From Aegilops tauschii subsp. strangulata (Eukaryota > Streptophyta > Magnoliopsida > Poales > Poaceae), in the NCBI RefSeq assembly GCF_002575655.3, contig NC_053041.3, positions 376,943,054-377,007,053 on the forward strand: 64,000 nt of DNA. Direction: 5' to 3'. Shown here in pieces: positions 36,486-47,627 of the stretch. Both the position numbers and the translations under genes were made by a program. The notes below the pieces were generated by a model. It searched no databases. It was given only the letters and a program-made list of their open reading frames with translations, and was not told where the DNA came from. Within the stretch, counting starts at the first letter, position 1. Each line of letters opens with the position of its first letter.

Positions 36486-38204
36486 TGAAGGAAATATGCC
36501 CTAGAGGCAATAATAAAGTTATTATTTATTTCCTTATATCATGATAAATGTTTATTATTCATGCTAGAATTGTATTAACCGGAAACATAATACTTGTGTG
36601 AATACATAGACAAACAGAGTGTCACTAGTATGCCTCTACTTGACTAGCTCGTTGATCAAAGATGGTTATGTTTCCTAGACATAGACATGAGTTGTCATTT
36701 GATTAACGGGATCATATCATTAGGAGAATGATGTGATTGACTTGACCCATTCCGTTAGCTTAGCATTGGATCGTTTAGTATGTTGCTATTGCTTTCTTCA
36801 TGACTTATACATGTTCCTATGACTATGAGATTATGCAACTCCCGTTTACCGGAGGAACACTTTGTGTGCTACCAAACGTCACAACGTAACTGGGTGATTA
36901 TAAAGGTGCTCTATAGGTGTCTCCAAAGGTACTTGTTGGGTTGGCATATTTCAAGATTAGGATTTGTCACTCCGATTGTCGGAGAGGTATCTCTGGGCCC
37001 ACTCAGTAATACACATCACTATAAGCCTTGCAAGCATTGTAACTAATGAGTTAGTTGCGGGATGATGTATTACGGAACGAGTAAAGAGACTTGCCGGTAA
37101 CGAGATTGAACTAGGTATCGAGATACCGACGATCGAATCTCGGGCAAGTAACATACCGATGACAAAGGGAACAACGTATGTTGTTATGCGGTCTGACCGA
37201 TAAAGATCTTCGTAGAATATGTGGGAGCCAATATGAGCATCCAGGTTCCGCTATTGGTTATTGACCGGAGAGGTGTCTCGGTCATGACTACATAGTTCTC
37301 GAACCCGTAGGGTCCGCACGCTTAACGTTACGATGACGGTTATATTATGAGTTTATGTGTTTTGATGTACCGAAGGAGTTCGGAGTCCCGGATGAGATCG
37401 GGGACATGACGAGGAGTCTCGAAATGGCCGAGACGTAAAGATCGATATATTGGACGACTATATTCGGACTTCGGAAAGGTTCCGAGTGATTCGGGTATTT
37501 TTCGGAGTACCGGAGAGTTACGGGAATTCGTATTGGGCCTTAATGGGCCATACGGGAAAAGGAGAGAAAGGCCCCAAAGGGTGGCCGCACCCCTCCCCAT
37601 GGACTGGTCCGAATTAGACTAGGGAGGGGGGCCGCCCCCTTCCTTCTTTTTCCTTCTCCCTTCCCTTCTCCTATTCCAACAAGGAAAGGAGGAGTCCTAC
37701 TCCCGGTGGGAGTAGGACTCCCCCCTTGGCGCGCCCTCCTCCTTGGCTGGTGACCTCCCCCTTGCTCCTTTATATACGGGGGCAGGGGGCATCCCATAGA
37801 CACAACACAATTGATCATTGATCTCTTAGCCATGTGCGGTGCCCTACTCCACCATATTACACCGCGATAATATCGTAGCGGTGCTTAGGCGAAGCCCTGC
37901 ATCGGTAGAACATCAACATTGTCAGCACGCCGTCGTGCTGACGAAACTCTCCCTCAACACTCGGCTGGATCGGAGTTCGAGGGACGTCATCGAGCTAAAC
38001 GTGTGCTGAACTCGGAGGTGCCGTGCCTTCGGTACTTGATCGGTCGGATCGTGAAGACGTACGACTACATCAACCGCGTTGTGTTAAACGCTTCCGCTAT
38101 CGGTCTACGAGGGTACGTGGACAACACTCTCCCCTCTCATTGGTATGCATCACCATGATCTTGCGTGTGCGTAGAAAATTTTGAAATTACTACGTTCCCC
38201 AACA
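36486..38204 (+). repeat. 3' LTR of the BARE/Angela-like Copia
   Basis: The LTR is 1719 bp, starts TGAAGG and ends CCCCAACA. It is nearly identical to 29676-31391, apart from a 3-bp TTA insertion near 37183 and scattered substitutions concentrated in the GC-rich right third. Confidence 0.93.
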
Positions 38205-38209
38205 CCATG
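38205..38209. repeat. Target-site duplication CCATG (right)
   Basis: This is the second copy of the 5-bp duplication flanking 29676-38204. Confidence 0.93.
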
Positions 38210-39035
38210 TCGATGTGCAAACTGATAACAAACCCCGCCCATTCCACAATCATATTCATTTGTTATTTTCGAATGGGAAAACCTTGTCAAAGTTTGCTCA
38301 TTGATGTTACCAGGAAAACACACATTTGATATTTTGGAATGGGAAAACCTTGTCAAATTTTGCTCACTGATGTTGGCAAGAAGACTTGCATTTGATATGT
38401 TGGAATGGGCCCCCTCTATTGTTAGCAACGTCGATCAATTTTTCTTTCTTTGTATGTATTTAGTTGCGAAGTAAATATTTTCTCTGATGTGTGAATCATG
38501 TAGATGCATAAGCATGCATGTTGATTTATATCTGGTAATCTTATGAGTTTGTTCTGAGTGTTGTCTATGATTTGCCCGCCTGTGAATTTGATTGCAACGT
38601 TGAACTTGGAATGTTGGGGCACATGTCATGATGATGCAGGGTTCAGCCATCACTGGTACGTGTCGGTGCTATACAAATGGTTTTTAACCCCTTTCCGCGA
38701 CGACATTTGGAACCATCGCCTAGTGAGTGACGGCGATAGGGGGTCCTTCCCACACGACCCAGAAACCGTCGGGGATATGCACTCCTCGCACAAACGCTCG
38801 GCAAAATGATTTTGTCTGCGACCGGCGAGCGCTCAAATACGGAAATACGTATAGTAGAGCTAAAACATACAATTATACTGGCAAAATTGTTTTCGGTCGC
38901 AAGTACATCCCACACAGTCAGTCCCCGTAAACGTTTCCGTTCGTATGTACATCCCACACAGTCGCTCCATGGAAAACGTTTCCGTTCACAGGTACATCAC
39001 ACACAATTTTCCCCGTTAAATCGTTTGTGATAGCG
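38210..39035. other. Repeat-rich DNA between two insertions
   Basis: This holds a 66-bp minisatellite (38258-38411). From about 38650 it is rich in CACACAGT and AACGTTTCCGTTC-type short repeats, like the subterminal regions of class II elements. The same style continues at 55697-55960, on the other side of the Tat element. No intact gene is seen. Confidence 0.5.
38258..38411. repeat. 66-bp tandem repeat, about 2.3 copies
   Basis: Units start at 38258, 38324 and 38390 (ATTTG-TATTTT-GAATGGG...). The period is a multiple of three, and on the minus strand the repeat stays open with a 22-residue unit ending LTRFSHSK. It may be a relic of a coding minisatellite. Confidence 0.8.
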
Positions 39036-39040
39036 TTGCC
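39036..39040. repeat. Target-site duplication TTGCC (left) of the Tat element
   Basis: TTGCC precedes the LTR at 39041 and is repeated at 55692-55696. Confidence 0.9.
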
Positions 39041-39942
39041 TATCGGATTTCGGGTTCCGGCAAAATCCTTAAGGTTTGAACACTGGGGTGCGCACGAAGA
39101 TCTCTCCCTTCCCTAGCTCACCCACTCACCACGATCTCAAGGCTCAACATGTCGAACTCGAAGAACAAGGGACACAGGGTTTATACTGGTTCGGGCCACC
39201 GATGTGGTGTAATACCCTACTCCAGTGTGGTGTGGTGGATTGCCTCGTAGGCTAAGGATGATCAAGTACAAGGGAAGAACAGCCTCCTGAGGAGAGGTGT
39301 TCTTGAGCTCGGTGAGCTTGTGTGGTTGATGGTGATTTGGATCCTCCCCCCCCCTTACTAAGGTGGTGGCTAGTCCTATTTATAGAGGCACGGGTCCTCT
39401 CCCCTAATGTTAGGCGGGAAGGGATCCCACAACAGCCAATTTGAAGGGCGACAGCTAGTACAAGTTATCCTGACAAAAGGTGGTCTTTGCCTGCCAAAGG
39501 CTCTGGTGGTGACGCCGTCGTGGGCTCTGCGACGACCTCCGTCCTGCCGTCCTGCTGGTCTTGGTCTCGTTGCACCGATATGGAAACCTTTGCCTGATGC
39601 CTCGGGACTCCTCGCATGTGCTTGCCCCTTTAGCACCAAAGAGGCAATGGGTACTCTGCGCCCGCTAGCGCCTGCCTGGCGCCCGCCTGGCCTTGGTCGT
39701 CACAGCTCACGTCACGGGAACCTGACGAGGTGCCCCTCGCCTTGATCTCTCCGCCCCTCGTGAGCCAGCCTAGTGAGGCCGCCCTTGAGGAGGTCTTGTG
39801 TCATCCGCCTCGCGAGGCTTGGCCCCTCGCGAGGGTCTTGAGTGTTTGCTGGTGAAGACGGGCCATACCAGGCCGCTGCTGGAGCCATGCCGTGGGCCGC
39901 AGGCAGGCAAGTCTCGGGACCCTCGTTCCCAGAACACCGACA
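39041..39942 (-). repeat. 3' LTR of the Tat-type Gypsy element
   Basis: The LTR is 902 bp and nearly parallels 54832-55691. Read on the minus strand it starts TGTCGGTGTTCTGGG and ends CCGATA, the terminal CA having mutated to TA. The minus-strand TATA box is TATAAATA at 39377-39384. The polypurine tract GGGCCCGGGGGCTAC lies next to it on the minus strand (39943-39957). Confidence 0.9.
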
Positions 39943-40184
39943 GTAGCCCCCGGGCCCAAGGCGCGCTCAAACTTTGCTTCGAGGCGAAGCCAAAGGGCAA
40001 GTGCGGAGCTCCGCGGGCCCCAACCACCTGCGGCCTTGATTGACGCATGGCGACTGATGGTACGTGGGCGTCTCCGCTTCCCCATGATGCCTGGGCAACT
40101 GCCCGATTTGATGAGTCCCTGGTGCATGCAAAGAAAACCATCATTACCTATGATCGTGGGGGTCGTCGGTTGGCCTTCTCCTGC

Positions 40185-40191
40185 TATAAAT
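40185..40191 (+). promoter_or_regulatory. TATA box of an antisense transcription unit in the Tat element
   Basis: TATAAAT is followed by a pyrimidine-rich leader and an ATG at 40277 (ACACCCATGGCG). This arrangement lies on the plus strand, opposite to the retroelement genes, upstream of the B3-like ORF now found at 45096-45643. Promoter activity is inferred only. Confidence 0.4.
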
Positions 40192-40435
40192 GAGGAGGGG
40201 GGCAGAGCCCCCGTCGCCCATCTCTTCCTGTTCCGCTCGCTTCTTCTTCCTTGCTTCATTGCTAGCAGCGACACCCATGGCGTCGGTGAAGAGGTTCTCG
40301 GCCGCAGAGAAGGGGAAGGCCCGCTAGGAGGGGCCCGGCTCGCCGCCGACCAAGAGAGAACGCGACGCCCACGTAAGCACGTCACGGCCCCCACCATGGC
40401 CCCTTGCGGCCGCGGCGGCGCCTCCTCACGCGGTG

Positions 40436-40440
40436 GGAGC
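40436..40440. repeat. Target-site duplication GGAGC (left)
   Basis: GGAGC precedes TGATACGTC at 40441 and recurs at 45091-45095 after ...AGACATCA. Confidence 0.93.
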
Positions 40441-42107
40441 TGATACGTCTCCAACGTATCTATAATTTATGAAGTATTCATGCTATTATATTATCTGTTT
40501 TGGATGTTTATGGGCTTTATTAAACACTTTTATATTATTTTTGGGACTAACCTATTACCAGAGCCTAGTGCTAGTTTCTGTTTTTTTTCCCTTATTTCAG
40601 TGTTTCGCAGAAAAGGAATATCAAACGGAGTCCAAACGGAATGAAACCTTCGGGAGCGTGATTTTTGGAACGAACGTGATCCAGGAGACTTGGAGTTGAA
40701 GTTAAGGAAGCTTCGAGGTGGCCACGAGGCAGGGATGCGCGCCTGCCCCCTGGGCGCGCCCCCCACCCTCATGGCTCCCCTGACCGACTTCTTTCACCTA
40801 TATATATCCATATACCCTAAAAACATCGGGGAGTAGAATAGATCGGGAGTTCCGCCGCCGCAAGCCTTTGTAGCCACCAAAAACCAATCGGGACCCTGTT
40901 CCGGCACCCTGCCGGAGGGGGAATCCCTCATCGGTGGCCATCTTCATCATCCCGACGCTCTCCATGACGAGGAGGGAGTAGTTCACCCTCGGGGCCGAGG
41001 GTATGTACCAGTAGCTATGTGTTTGATCTCTCTCTCTCTTGTGTTCTTGAGGTGGTACGATCTTGATGTATCGCGAGCTTTGCTATTAAAGCTGGTTCTT
41101 ATGATGTTTCTCCCCCTCTACTCTCTTGTAATGAATTGAGTTTTCCCTTTGAAGTTATCTTATCGGATTGAGTCTTTAAGGATTTGAGAACATGATGTAT
41201 GTCTTGCCATGCTTATCTGTGGTGACAATGGGATATTCACGTGATCCACTTGACGTATGTTTTGGTGATCAACTTGCGGGTTCCGTTTGTGACCTTATGC
41301 ATAGGGGTTGGCACACGTTTTCGTCTTGACTCTCCGGTAGAAACTTTGGGGCACTCTTTGAAGTTCTATGTGTTGGTTGAATAGATGAATCTGAGACTGT
41401 GTGATGCATATCGTATAATCATACCCACGGATACTTGTGGTGACATTGGAGTATCTAGGTGACATTAGGGTTTTGGTTGATTTGTGTCTTAAGGTGTTAT
41501 TCTAGTACGAACTCTATGATAGATCGAATGGAAAGAATAGCTTCATGTTCTTTTACTACGGACTCTTGAATAGATCGATCAGAAAGGATAACTTTGAGGT
41601 GGTTTCGTACCCTACAATAATCTCTTCGTTTGTTCTTCGCTATTAGTGACTTTGGAGTGACTCTTTGTTGCATGTTGAGGGATAGTTATATGATCCAATT
41701 ATGTTATTATTGTTGAGAGAACTTGCACTAGTGAAAGTATGAACCCTAGGCCTTGTTTCAACGCATTGCCATACTGTTTGTGCTCACTTTTATCATTAGT
41801 TACCTTCCTATTTTTATATTTTCAGACTACAAAAACCTATATCTACCATCCATATTGCACTTGTATCACCATCTCTTCGCCGAACTAGTGCACCTATACA
41901 ATTTACCATTGTATTGGGTGTGTTGGGGACACAAGAGACTCTTTGTTATTTGGTTGCAGGGTTGCTTGAGAGAGACCATCTTCATCCTACGCCTCCCATG
42001 GATTGATAAACCTTAGGTCATCCACTTGAGGGAAATTTGCTACTGTCCTACAAACCTCTGCACTTGGAGGCCCAACAACGTCTACAAGAAAAAGGTTGCG
42101 TAGTAGA
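40441..42107 (+). repeat. 5' LTR of the deleted Gypsy element
   Basis: The LTR is 1667 bp and starts TGATACGTCTCCAACGTATC. It contains a TATATATA run near 40799. It ends at TAGTAGA, where the other LTR continues CATCA. Confidence 0.9.
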
Positions 42108-43425
42108 ATGGTTGAATGATTTGAATGTCATAAATCTGAAATTATATATGTTTCATATGCTTATCCCATGGGGAGTAATGACTTTACATATAAGAAGTAG
42201 AGGTGGTAAATTTATTGAAGGTTAGCAAACATTGTATTGGTCACTTGAACAATTCATGAAAGAATATTGAAGGAAGAGAGATTTCACATATAAATATACT
42301 ATCTTGGACATCTTTTGTAATTGTGAGCACTCATTAAAAGATGACACGCTAAAAAGTTGATGTTGGACAAGGAAGACAACGTAATGGGTTATGTTTTCTT
42401 ATATCCGAAATAAAGTATATTGTCATGGATCATCCAACATGTTGAGCTTGCCTTTCCCCCTCATGCTAGCCAAATTCTTTGCACCAATTAGAGATACTAC
42501 TTGTGCTTCCAAACATCCCTTAAACCAGTATTGCCATGAGAGTCCACCATACCTACCTATGGATTGAGTAAGATCCTTCAAGTAAGTTGTCATCGGTGCA
42601 TGCAATACAAATTGCTCTCTAAATATGTATGATCTATTAGTGTGGAGAAAATAGGCTTTATACGATCTTGTGATGTGGAAGCAATAAAAGCGACGGACTG
42701 CATAATAAAGGTCCCTATCACAAGTGGCAATATAAAGTGGCGTTCTTTCGCATTAAGATTTTGTGCATCCAAATATAAAAGCGCATGACAACCTCTGCTT
42801 CCCTCTGTGAAGGGCCTATCTTTTATTCTTGTCTTACACCTTATGCAAGAGTCATGGTGATCTTCACCTTTCCTTTTCACATTTTATCCTTTGGCAAGCA
42901 CATTGTCTTGGAAAGATCCTGATATATATATATATCCAATTGGATGTAAGGCATCATGAACTATTATTGTTGACATTACCCTTGAGGTAAAAGGATGGGA
43001 GGCGAATCTATAAGCCCCTATCTTTCTCTGTGTCTGATTAAAACTTTGAACCTATAAATATCATGTGAGTGTTAGCAATTGTGAAAGACTAAATGATAGT
43101 TGAGTATGTGAAGTTTGCTGAATCAAAGCTCTGACATAGACTCTTCCTTAAAATAAGATAAATTGTAATTGCTTGATGACTAATAACACGGTTTGTTAGT
43201 TTTCAAGAAAGTTTATGATCTATACTTTAACATGTGAATAGCTTGTTACTTGATCATGAGAAGATTTATGAGATGAGCTACTGTTATGATATATAATGAT
43301 GCTAGAAAAGGTGATTGAAATTATCATTGATCAAAGTTATGCACCTGCTAGCATTCACACTTCATAAATTATTTCTTTTATCATTTACCTACTCGAGGAC
43401 GAGCAGGAATTAAGCTTGGGGATGC
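42108..43425 (+). other. Residual internal region and polypurine tract of the deleted Gypsy element
   Basis: This is non-coding and ends in the polypurine tract GAATTAAGCTTGGGGATGC at 43407-43425, the same tract as before the LTR at 27944. No gag or pol motif is present. Confidence 0.75.
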
Positions 43426-45090
43426 TGATACGTCTCCAACGTATCTATAATTTATGAAGTATTCATGCTATTATATTTTCTGTTTTGGATGTTTATGGGC
43501 TTTATTAAACACTTTTATATTATTTTTGGGACTAACCTATTAACCCAGAGCCCAGTGCCAGTTTCTATTTTTTCCCTTGTTTCAGTGTTTCGCAGAAAAG
43601 AAATATCAAACAGAGTCCAAACGGAATGAAACCTTCGGGAGCGTGATTTTTGGAACGAACGTGATCCAGGAGACTTGGAGTTGAAGTCAAGGAAGCTTCG
43701 AGGTGGCCACGAGGCAGGGAGGAACGCCCCCACCCCCGTGGGCCCCTCGTGGCTGCCCTGACCGACTTCTTTCGCATATATATATATCCATATACCCTAA
43801 AAACATCGGGGAGCAGAATAGATCGGGAATTCCGCCGCCGCAAGCCTTTGTAGCCACCAAAAACCAATCGGGACCCTGTTCCGGCACCCTGCTGGAGGGG
43901 GAATCCCTCACCGGTGGCCATCTTCATCATCCCCATGCTCTCCATGACGAGGAGGGAGTAGTTCACCCTCGGGGCTGAGGGTATGTACCAGTAGCTATGT
44001 GTTTGCTCTCTCTCTCGTGTTCTTGAGGTGGTACGATCTTGATGTATCGCGAGCTTTGCTATTAATGCTGGATCTTATGATGTTTCTCCCCCTCTACTCT
44101 CTTGTAATGGATTGAGTTTTCCCTTTGAAGTTATCTTCTCGGATTGAGTCTTTAAGGATTTGAGAACACTTGATGTATGTCTTGCCGTGCTTATCTGTGG
44201 TGACAATGGGATATTCACGTGATCCACTTGATGTATGTTTTGGTGATCAACTTGCGGGTTCCATTTGTGAACTTATGCATAGGGGTTGGCACATGTTTTC
44301 GTCTTGACTCTCCGGTAGAAACTTTGGGGCACTCTTTGAAGTTCTATGTGTTGGTTGAATAGATGAATCTGAGATTGTGTGATGCATATCGTATAATCAT
44401 ACCCACGGATACTTGTGGTGACATTGGAGTATCTAGGTGACATTAGGGTTTTGGTTGATTTGTGTCTTAAGGTGTTATTCTAGTACGAACTCTATGATAG
44501 ATCGAACGGAAAGAATAGCTTCATGTTATTTTACTACAGACTCTTGAATAGATCGATCAGAAAGGATAACTTTGAGGTGGTTTCGTACCCTACAATAATC
44601 TCTTCGTTTGTTCTTCGCTATTAGTGACTTTGGAGTGACTCTTTGTTGCATGTTGAGGGATAGTTATATGATCCAATTATGTTATTATTGTTGAGAGAAC
44701 TTGCACTAGTGAAAGTATGAACCCTAGGCCTTGTTTCAACGCATTGCCATACTGTTTGTGCTCACTTTTATCATTAGTTACCTTGCTGTTTTTATATTTT
44801 CAGATTACAAAAACCTATATCTACCATCCATATTGCACTTGTATCACCATCTCTTCACCGAACTAGTGCACCTATACAATTTACCATTGTATTGGGTTTG
44901 TTGGGGACACAAGAGACTCTTTGTTATTTGGTTGTAGGGTTGCTTGAGAGAGACCATCTTCATCCTACGCCTCCCACGGATTGATAAACCTTAGGTCATC
45001 CACTTGAGGGGAATTTGCTACTTTCCTACAAACCTCTGTACTTGAAGGCCCAACAATGTCTACAAGAAGAAGGTTGCATAGTAGACATCA
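43426..45090 (+). repeat. 3' LTR of the deleted Gypsy element
   Basis: The LTR is 1665 bp, complete, TGATACG...GTAGACATCA. It differs from 40441-42107 by scattered substitutions and small indels, more than the LTR pair of the Copia at 29676, which suggests an older insertion. Confidence 0.92.
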
Positions 45091-45095
45091 GGAGC
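45091..45095. repeat. Target-site duplication GGAGC (right)
   Basis: This is the second copy of the duplication flanking 40441-45090. Confidence 0.93.
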
Positions 45096-45643
45096 CGCCC
45101 AATTCGTGGCAGCCCCGTCGATGGAGTGAGGCGCGCCATGGTTGCGCGGCCTCCCCGGCCACGCTGCCACTCGGCGGAGGTGCTGCCAGAGCTCGTCGTG
45201 TGGTCGGAGAACCCGGCCGGCACCTGGCTTCAGCTCCCGCGCTTCTTCGTCGGCGAACTGCCGGCCACGGGTCCAGGCGGTCTCTGGCTGCAGGCGGATG
45301 GCTGCTGCAGCAAGGCTTCGTGGGTCGCGGTGGAGGTCTCCGTCACGGGCAACGCAGCCCTAGCCCGTGGCTGGGCAGGCGGTGTAGCCTCCACTTCAAG
45401 TATGACGGCAACGCGACCCTCTTGGTGAGGGTATTCGGGGAATATGGTCGCCGCGTCGGATGCTGCCCTGAGGACAACGACGGCGGTGAGGTGCTCGGTC
45501 TTGGCGACGGTCATGTCGAGGGTGAAGGTGGACTTTCCCTCGGCGCCGCCCGCGGCTCGTCCATCTACGGCGGCTCTTCCTCCGGCGACAGCTCCAGCGG
45601 TGGCGGCTATGACCAGCCGCCATGCCCGCTTCGAGGGCAGTAG
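45096..45643 (+). pseudogene. B3-domain-like ORF, antisense to the Tat element
   Basis: One frame (to 45428) encodes ELVVWSENPAGTWLQLPRFF, then GLWLQADG and SKASWVAVEVSVTG, ending in ALARGW. After a gap and frame change, a second frame (to 45643) gives LHFKYDGNATLLVRVFGEYG and CCPEDNDG followed by a Gly/Ser-rich tail. The order LP..F, W.V.V, GW, F.YDG....VRVF fits the fold of plant B3 DNA-binding domains. A central segment between GW and LHFKYDG seems deleted. Its 5' part lies at 40277-40435, split off by the nested element. Tat elements are known to carry antisense ORFs; the B3 assignment is my reading of the motifs and is moderate. Confidence 0.45.
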
Positions 45644-46547
45644 CGGGTCGTCTCGTTGCCGCGCCCCAGTGAAGCGCGAGGAGGGGTCTGGCTGAGTCCG
45701 GGAGGGCGCCAAGGGCCTACCCTCACGAACCACTGGGGGGCGCGCGCCGCTTTTGTTTTGTTCTTTCCTTTCTTCCTGCATTTGAAAAAGAAACAAGTAT
45801 GGGGCCCTGCAAGGGCGTGCAACAAACCGTGATTTCCAAGTTGCTATGTTATGTTTATTGTTCCTGTGTCGTGTTGCGGCATCAGCATTTTATGTAGGCG
45901 TGTAGAGATAACTTAGCTCGACGTGTCTGAAGTAGTTTCCGCCTCGTGAGGTGCACATCTCCCAGCACGTGGTGAGACAACCTTGTCGTAGGCTTGGGAG
46001 GCGTCGAGGAACTGCAAAAATTTGTTAAGAAACTCTTATTCTTCCATGCCCAGGGCCCTAGGCGTGCCCGGCCATGACCCAACACTCTGCATCGCAGTAC
46101 CCGAGGGGCACGGACTTAAGAGAGGGAGGTGCGCCAGTTTGCGAGATCGAGCAAGGGTGCCTCGCGAAGACCAGGCAAAACGCTCACGAGTGCACCTGTC
46201 CAGCCCCCTCGCGAGGCATGCGAGGGAGAGTACGGGCCAAAACAAAGAACCGAGGGAAGAAACATAGGAAAAAGGCGATCGAACCAAGCCGATAAGAAAC
46301 ACCAGATTGCGAATTTCCATTAAAGAGGGGCAAGCCAACTACGGAAAGCAAATGAAAAGCCGCGTCCGGCAGGTAGTCTAGTCTTCTCACCAGTGCGGAG
46401 CTAAGTGCTGCCACTAGGACGTGGGAGGGAGCCCCCGAGGCCCGAGGGCGGCACTCCTGAGACTCCGGGGCGTGTACAGCCCCACTCATTATTACGTGAG
46501 AGTGTCACGAGCGGAGACCTTCACAGGCGCTGGGCCTTGCTTCATGG
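45644..46547 (-). other. 3' non-coding region of the Tat element
   Basis: This lies between the integrase C-terminus and the antisense ORF. I see no supported gene; the long GC-rich open frames have no recognisable motif. Confidence 0.5.
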
Positions 46548-46775
46548 CTAGAACCTCCGGAGGTGCTGGATGTTCCAGGCATTCTGGATGGGGACCCCGT
46601 CCTGCATCTCCGGGCGCACGGCGCCAGGCCTGGAGACGTGGGCAACCCTAAACGAACCCTCCCACATGGGCGAGAGCTTATGCAGCCCTTCCCTGGAGAG
46701 CACCCGCCGTAAGACAAGGTCGTCCACCTCGAGCGTCCTGGAGCGGACGCTGCGGCAGTGATACTGTCGCAGTGC
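46548..46775 (-). pseudogene. Tat integrase C-terminal segment
   Basis: The minus-strand frame QALRQYHCRSVRSRTLEVDD...WEGSFRV...NAWNIQHLRRF is the integrase C-terminal (chromo-like/GPF-type) region of Gypsy elements. It is continuous with ...LRAARYQQ at 50377 once the nested element at 46781-50371 and its duplicated CTGCT are discounted. Confidence 0.85.
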
Positions 46776-46780
46776 CTGCT
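46776..46780. repeat. Target-site duplication CTGCT (left)
   Basis: CTGCT precedes the LTR at 46781 and recurs at 50372-50376. The duplicated bases fall in a Gln-Gln codon pair of the Tat integrase, which confirms the boundaries. Confidence 0.93.
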
Positions 46781-47605
46781 TGATGCGACCTTCGACAGAA
46801 AATTGACGATGTGAATAAATTCCCAATCTTTCACGGTACAATGTCACCCAGAACGATGTGGCGCTCGCGATCTTTTAGATGCAATCACGACAGAAACAAC
46901 ACGCACACCTTGACGAAGAAGTACGTGGACGATCCTTCAAGAATCAGCAGCAAATTAGAGACCGCGTCTCCAATCTCTCGCCCAAACACAAAGCAATAAT
47001 AAAAGCTTCTCAACCAGTACACATGAAATAACTCGCCAAAGGAAGATGCCCCGGCTTGTAGTCTCTGTTCGTCAACCAAAAAATATGCTAAAACCTGATC
47101 TCCTAATGATCGGTCCAAAAGGTATATATAGGACACTGGCAAGCCCGTGGCCAAACTATACCAGACTAGTACTATAAATAAAATATCCTAACTGAATCCC
47201 TACACTTATTTAATTAATGATTAACAACCGGCCACTAGGCACGGCAATCAGGCACGTAGGCCTTTAACCTCCTAACAAATACGTGTACCTCCTGGAGTCT
47301 TTGCTTGTAGTAGTATTTTCCTTGGAATGGCACATGGCGTCCTGAAGCATGGTTCCACCTCATGGTGTGGAAAAATCTCAAATGCCATCTTCCCAAACTG
47401 AAGTACAAAAGAATTTGTATGCTGGCTTCCAAATTCATTAGATTTGGCACTAACCTCGCTACGAACATTAGTTGTTCGATTCACCCGGACTTTCTGGTGA
47501 ATATTTTGTGTCTCACTTTGTTGACGTAATGCCGGAATAATATACTTGGGTGTTTCGTGAGCAGCTTGCAAATGATCATTTTGAAAATTAGGCATAGGCA
47601 TATCA
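46781..47605 (-). repeat. 3' LTR of the gag-only element
   Basis: The LTR is 825 bp; the plus strand reads TGATGCGACCTTCGACAG...GGCATATCA. It is close to identical to 49548-50371. Confidence 0.92.
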
Positions 47606-47627
47606 TCCTCTCTCCCTTGAAAAGAAA

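Larger units (their letters stand above)
29676..38204 (+). mobile_element. Complete BARE/WIS/Angela-like Copia element, coding-dead
   Basis: The element is 8529 bp with two 1.72 kb LTRs, a tRNA-Met-type primer-binding site, degenerate gag-pol, a polypurine tract and a perfect 5-bp TSD. The LTR opening TGAAGGAAATATGCCC and the conserved GGTATCTCTGGGCCCACT stretch place it in the BARE/WIS/Angela group from general knowledge; the exact family is not claimed. By hand count the two LTRs differ at roughly 30 bases plus a few small indels, so the insertion is fairly young. Confidence 0.95.
40441..45090 (+). mobile_element. Internally deleted Gypsy element nested in the Tat element
   Basis: The element is 4650 bp: LTR 40441-42107, only 1.3 kb of internal DNA (42108-43425), and LTR 43426-45090, flanked by TSD GGAGC. 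The left LTR lacks its last 5 bases (CATCA), and the primer-binding site and all gag-pol are gone, so one deletion starts inside the LTR end. The remaining internal DNA is the non-coding region ahead of the polypurine tract; I see no gene in it. It interrupts the antisense B3-like unit of the Tat element. Confidence 0.92.

Noticed and set aside
39801..40454. Long open frames on both strands in the 3' part of the Tat element
   Set aside because: GC-rich DNA; apart from the region leading into the B3-like ORF there is no recognisable domain, and the frames run into the LTR.
45230..45796. Minus-strand 188-codon frame opposite the B3-like ORF
   Set aside because: It overlaps the plus-strand frames that show domain-like patterns; its own translation is Ala/Arg-rich without motifs.
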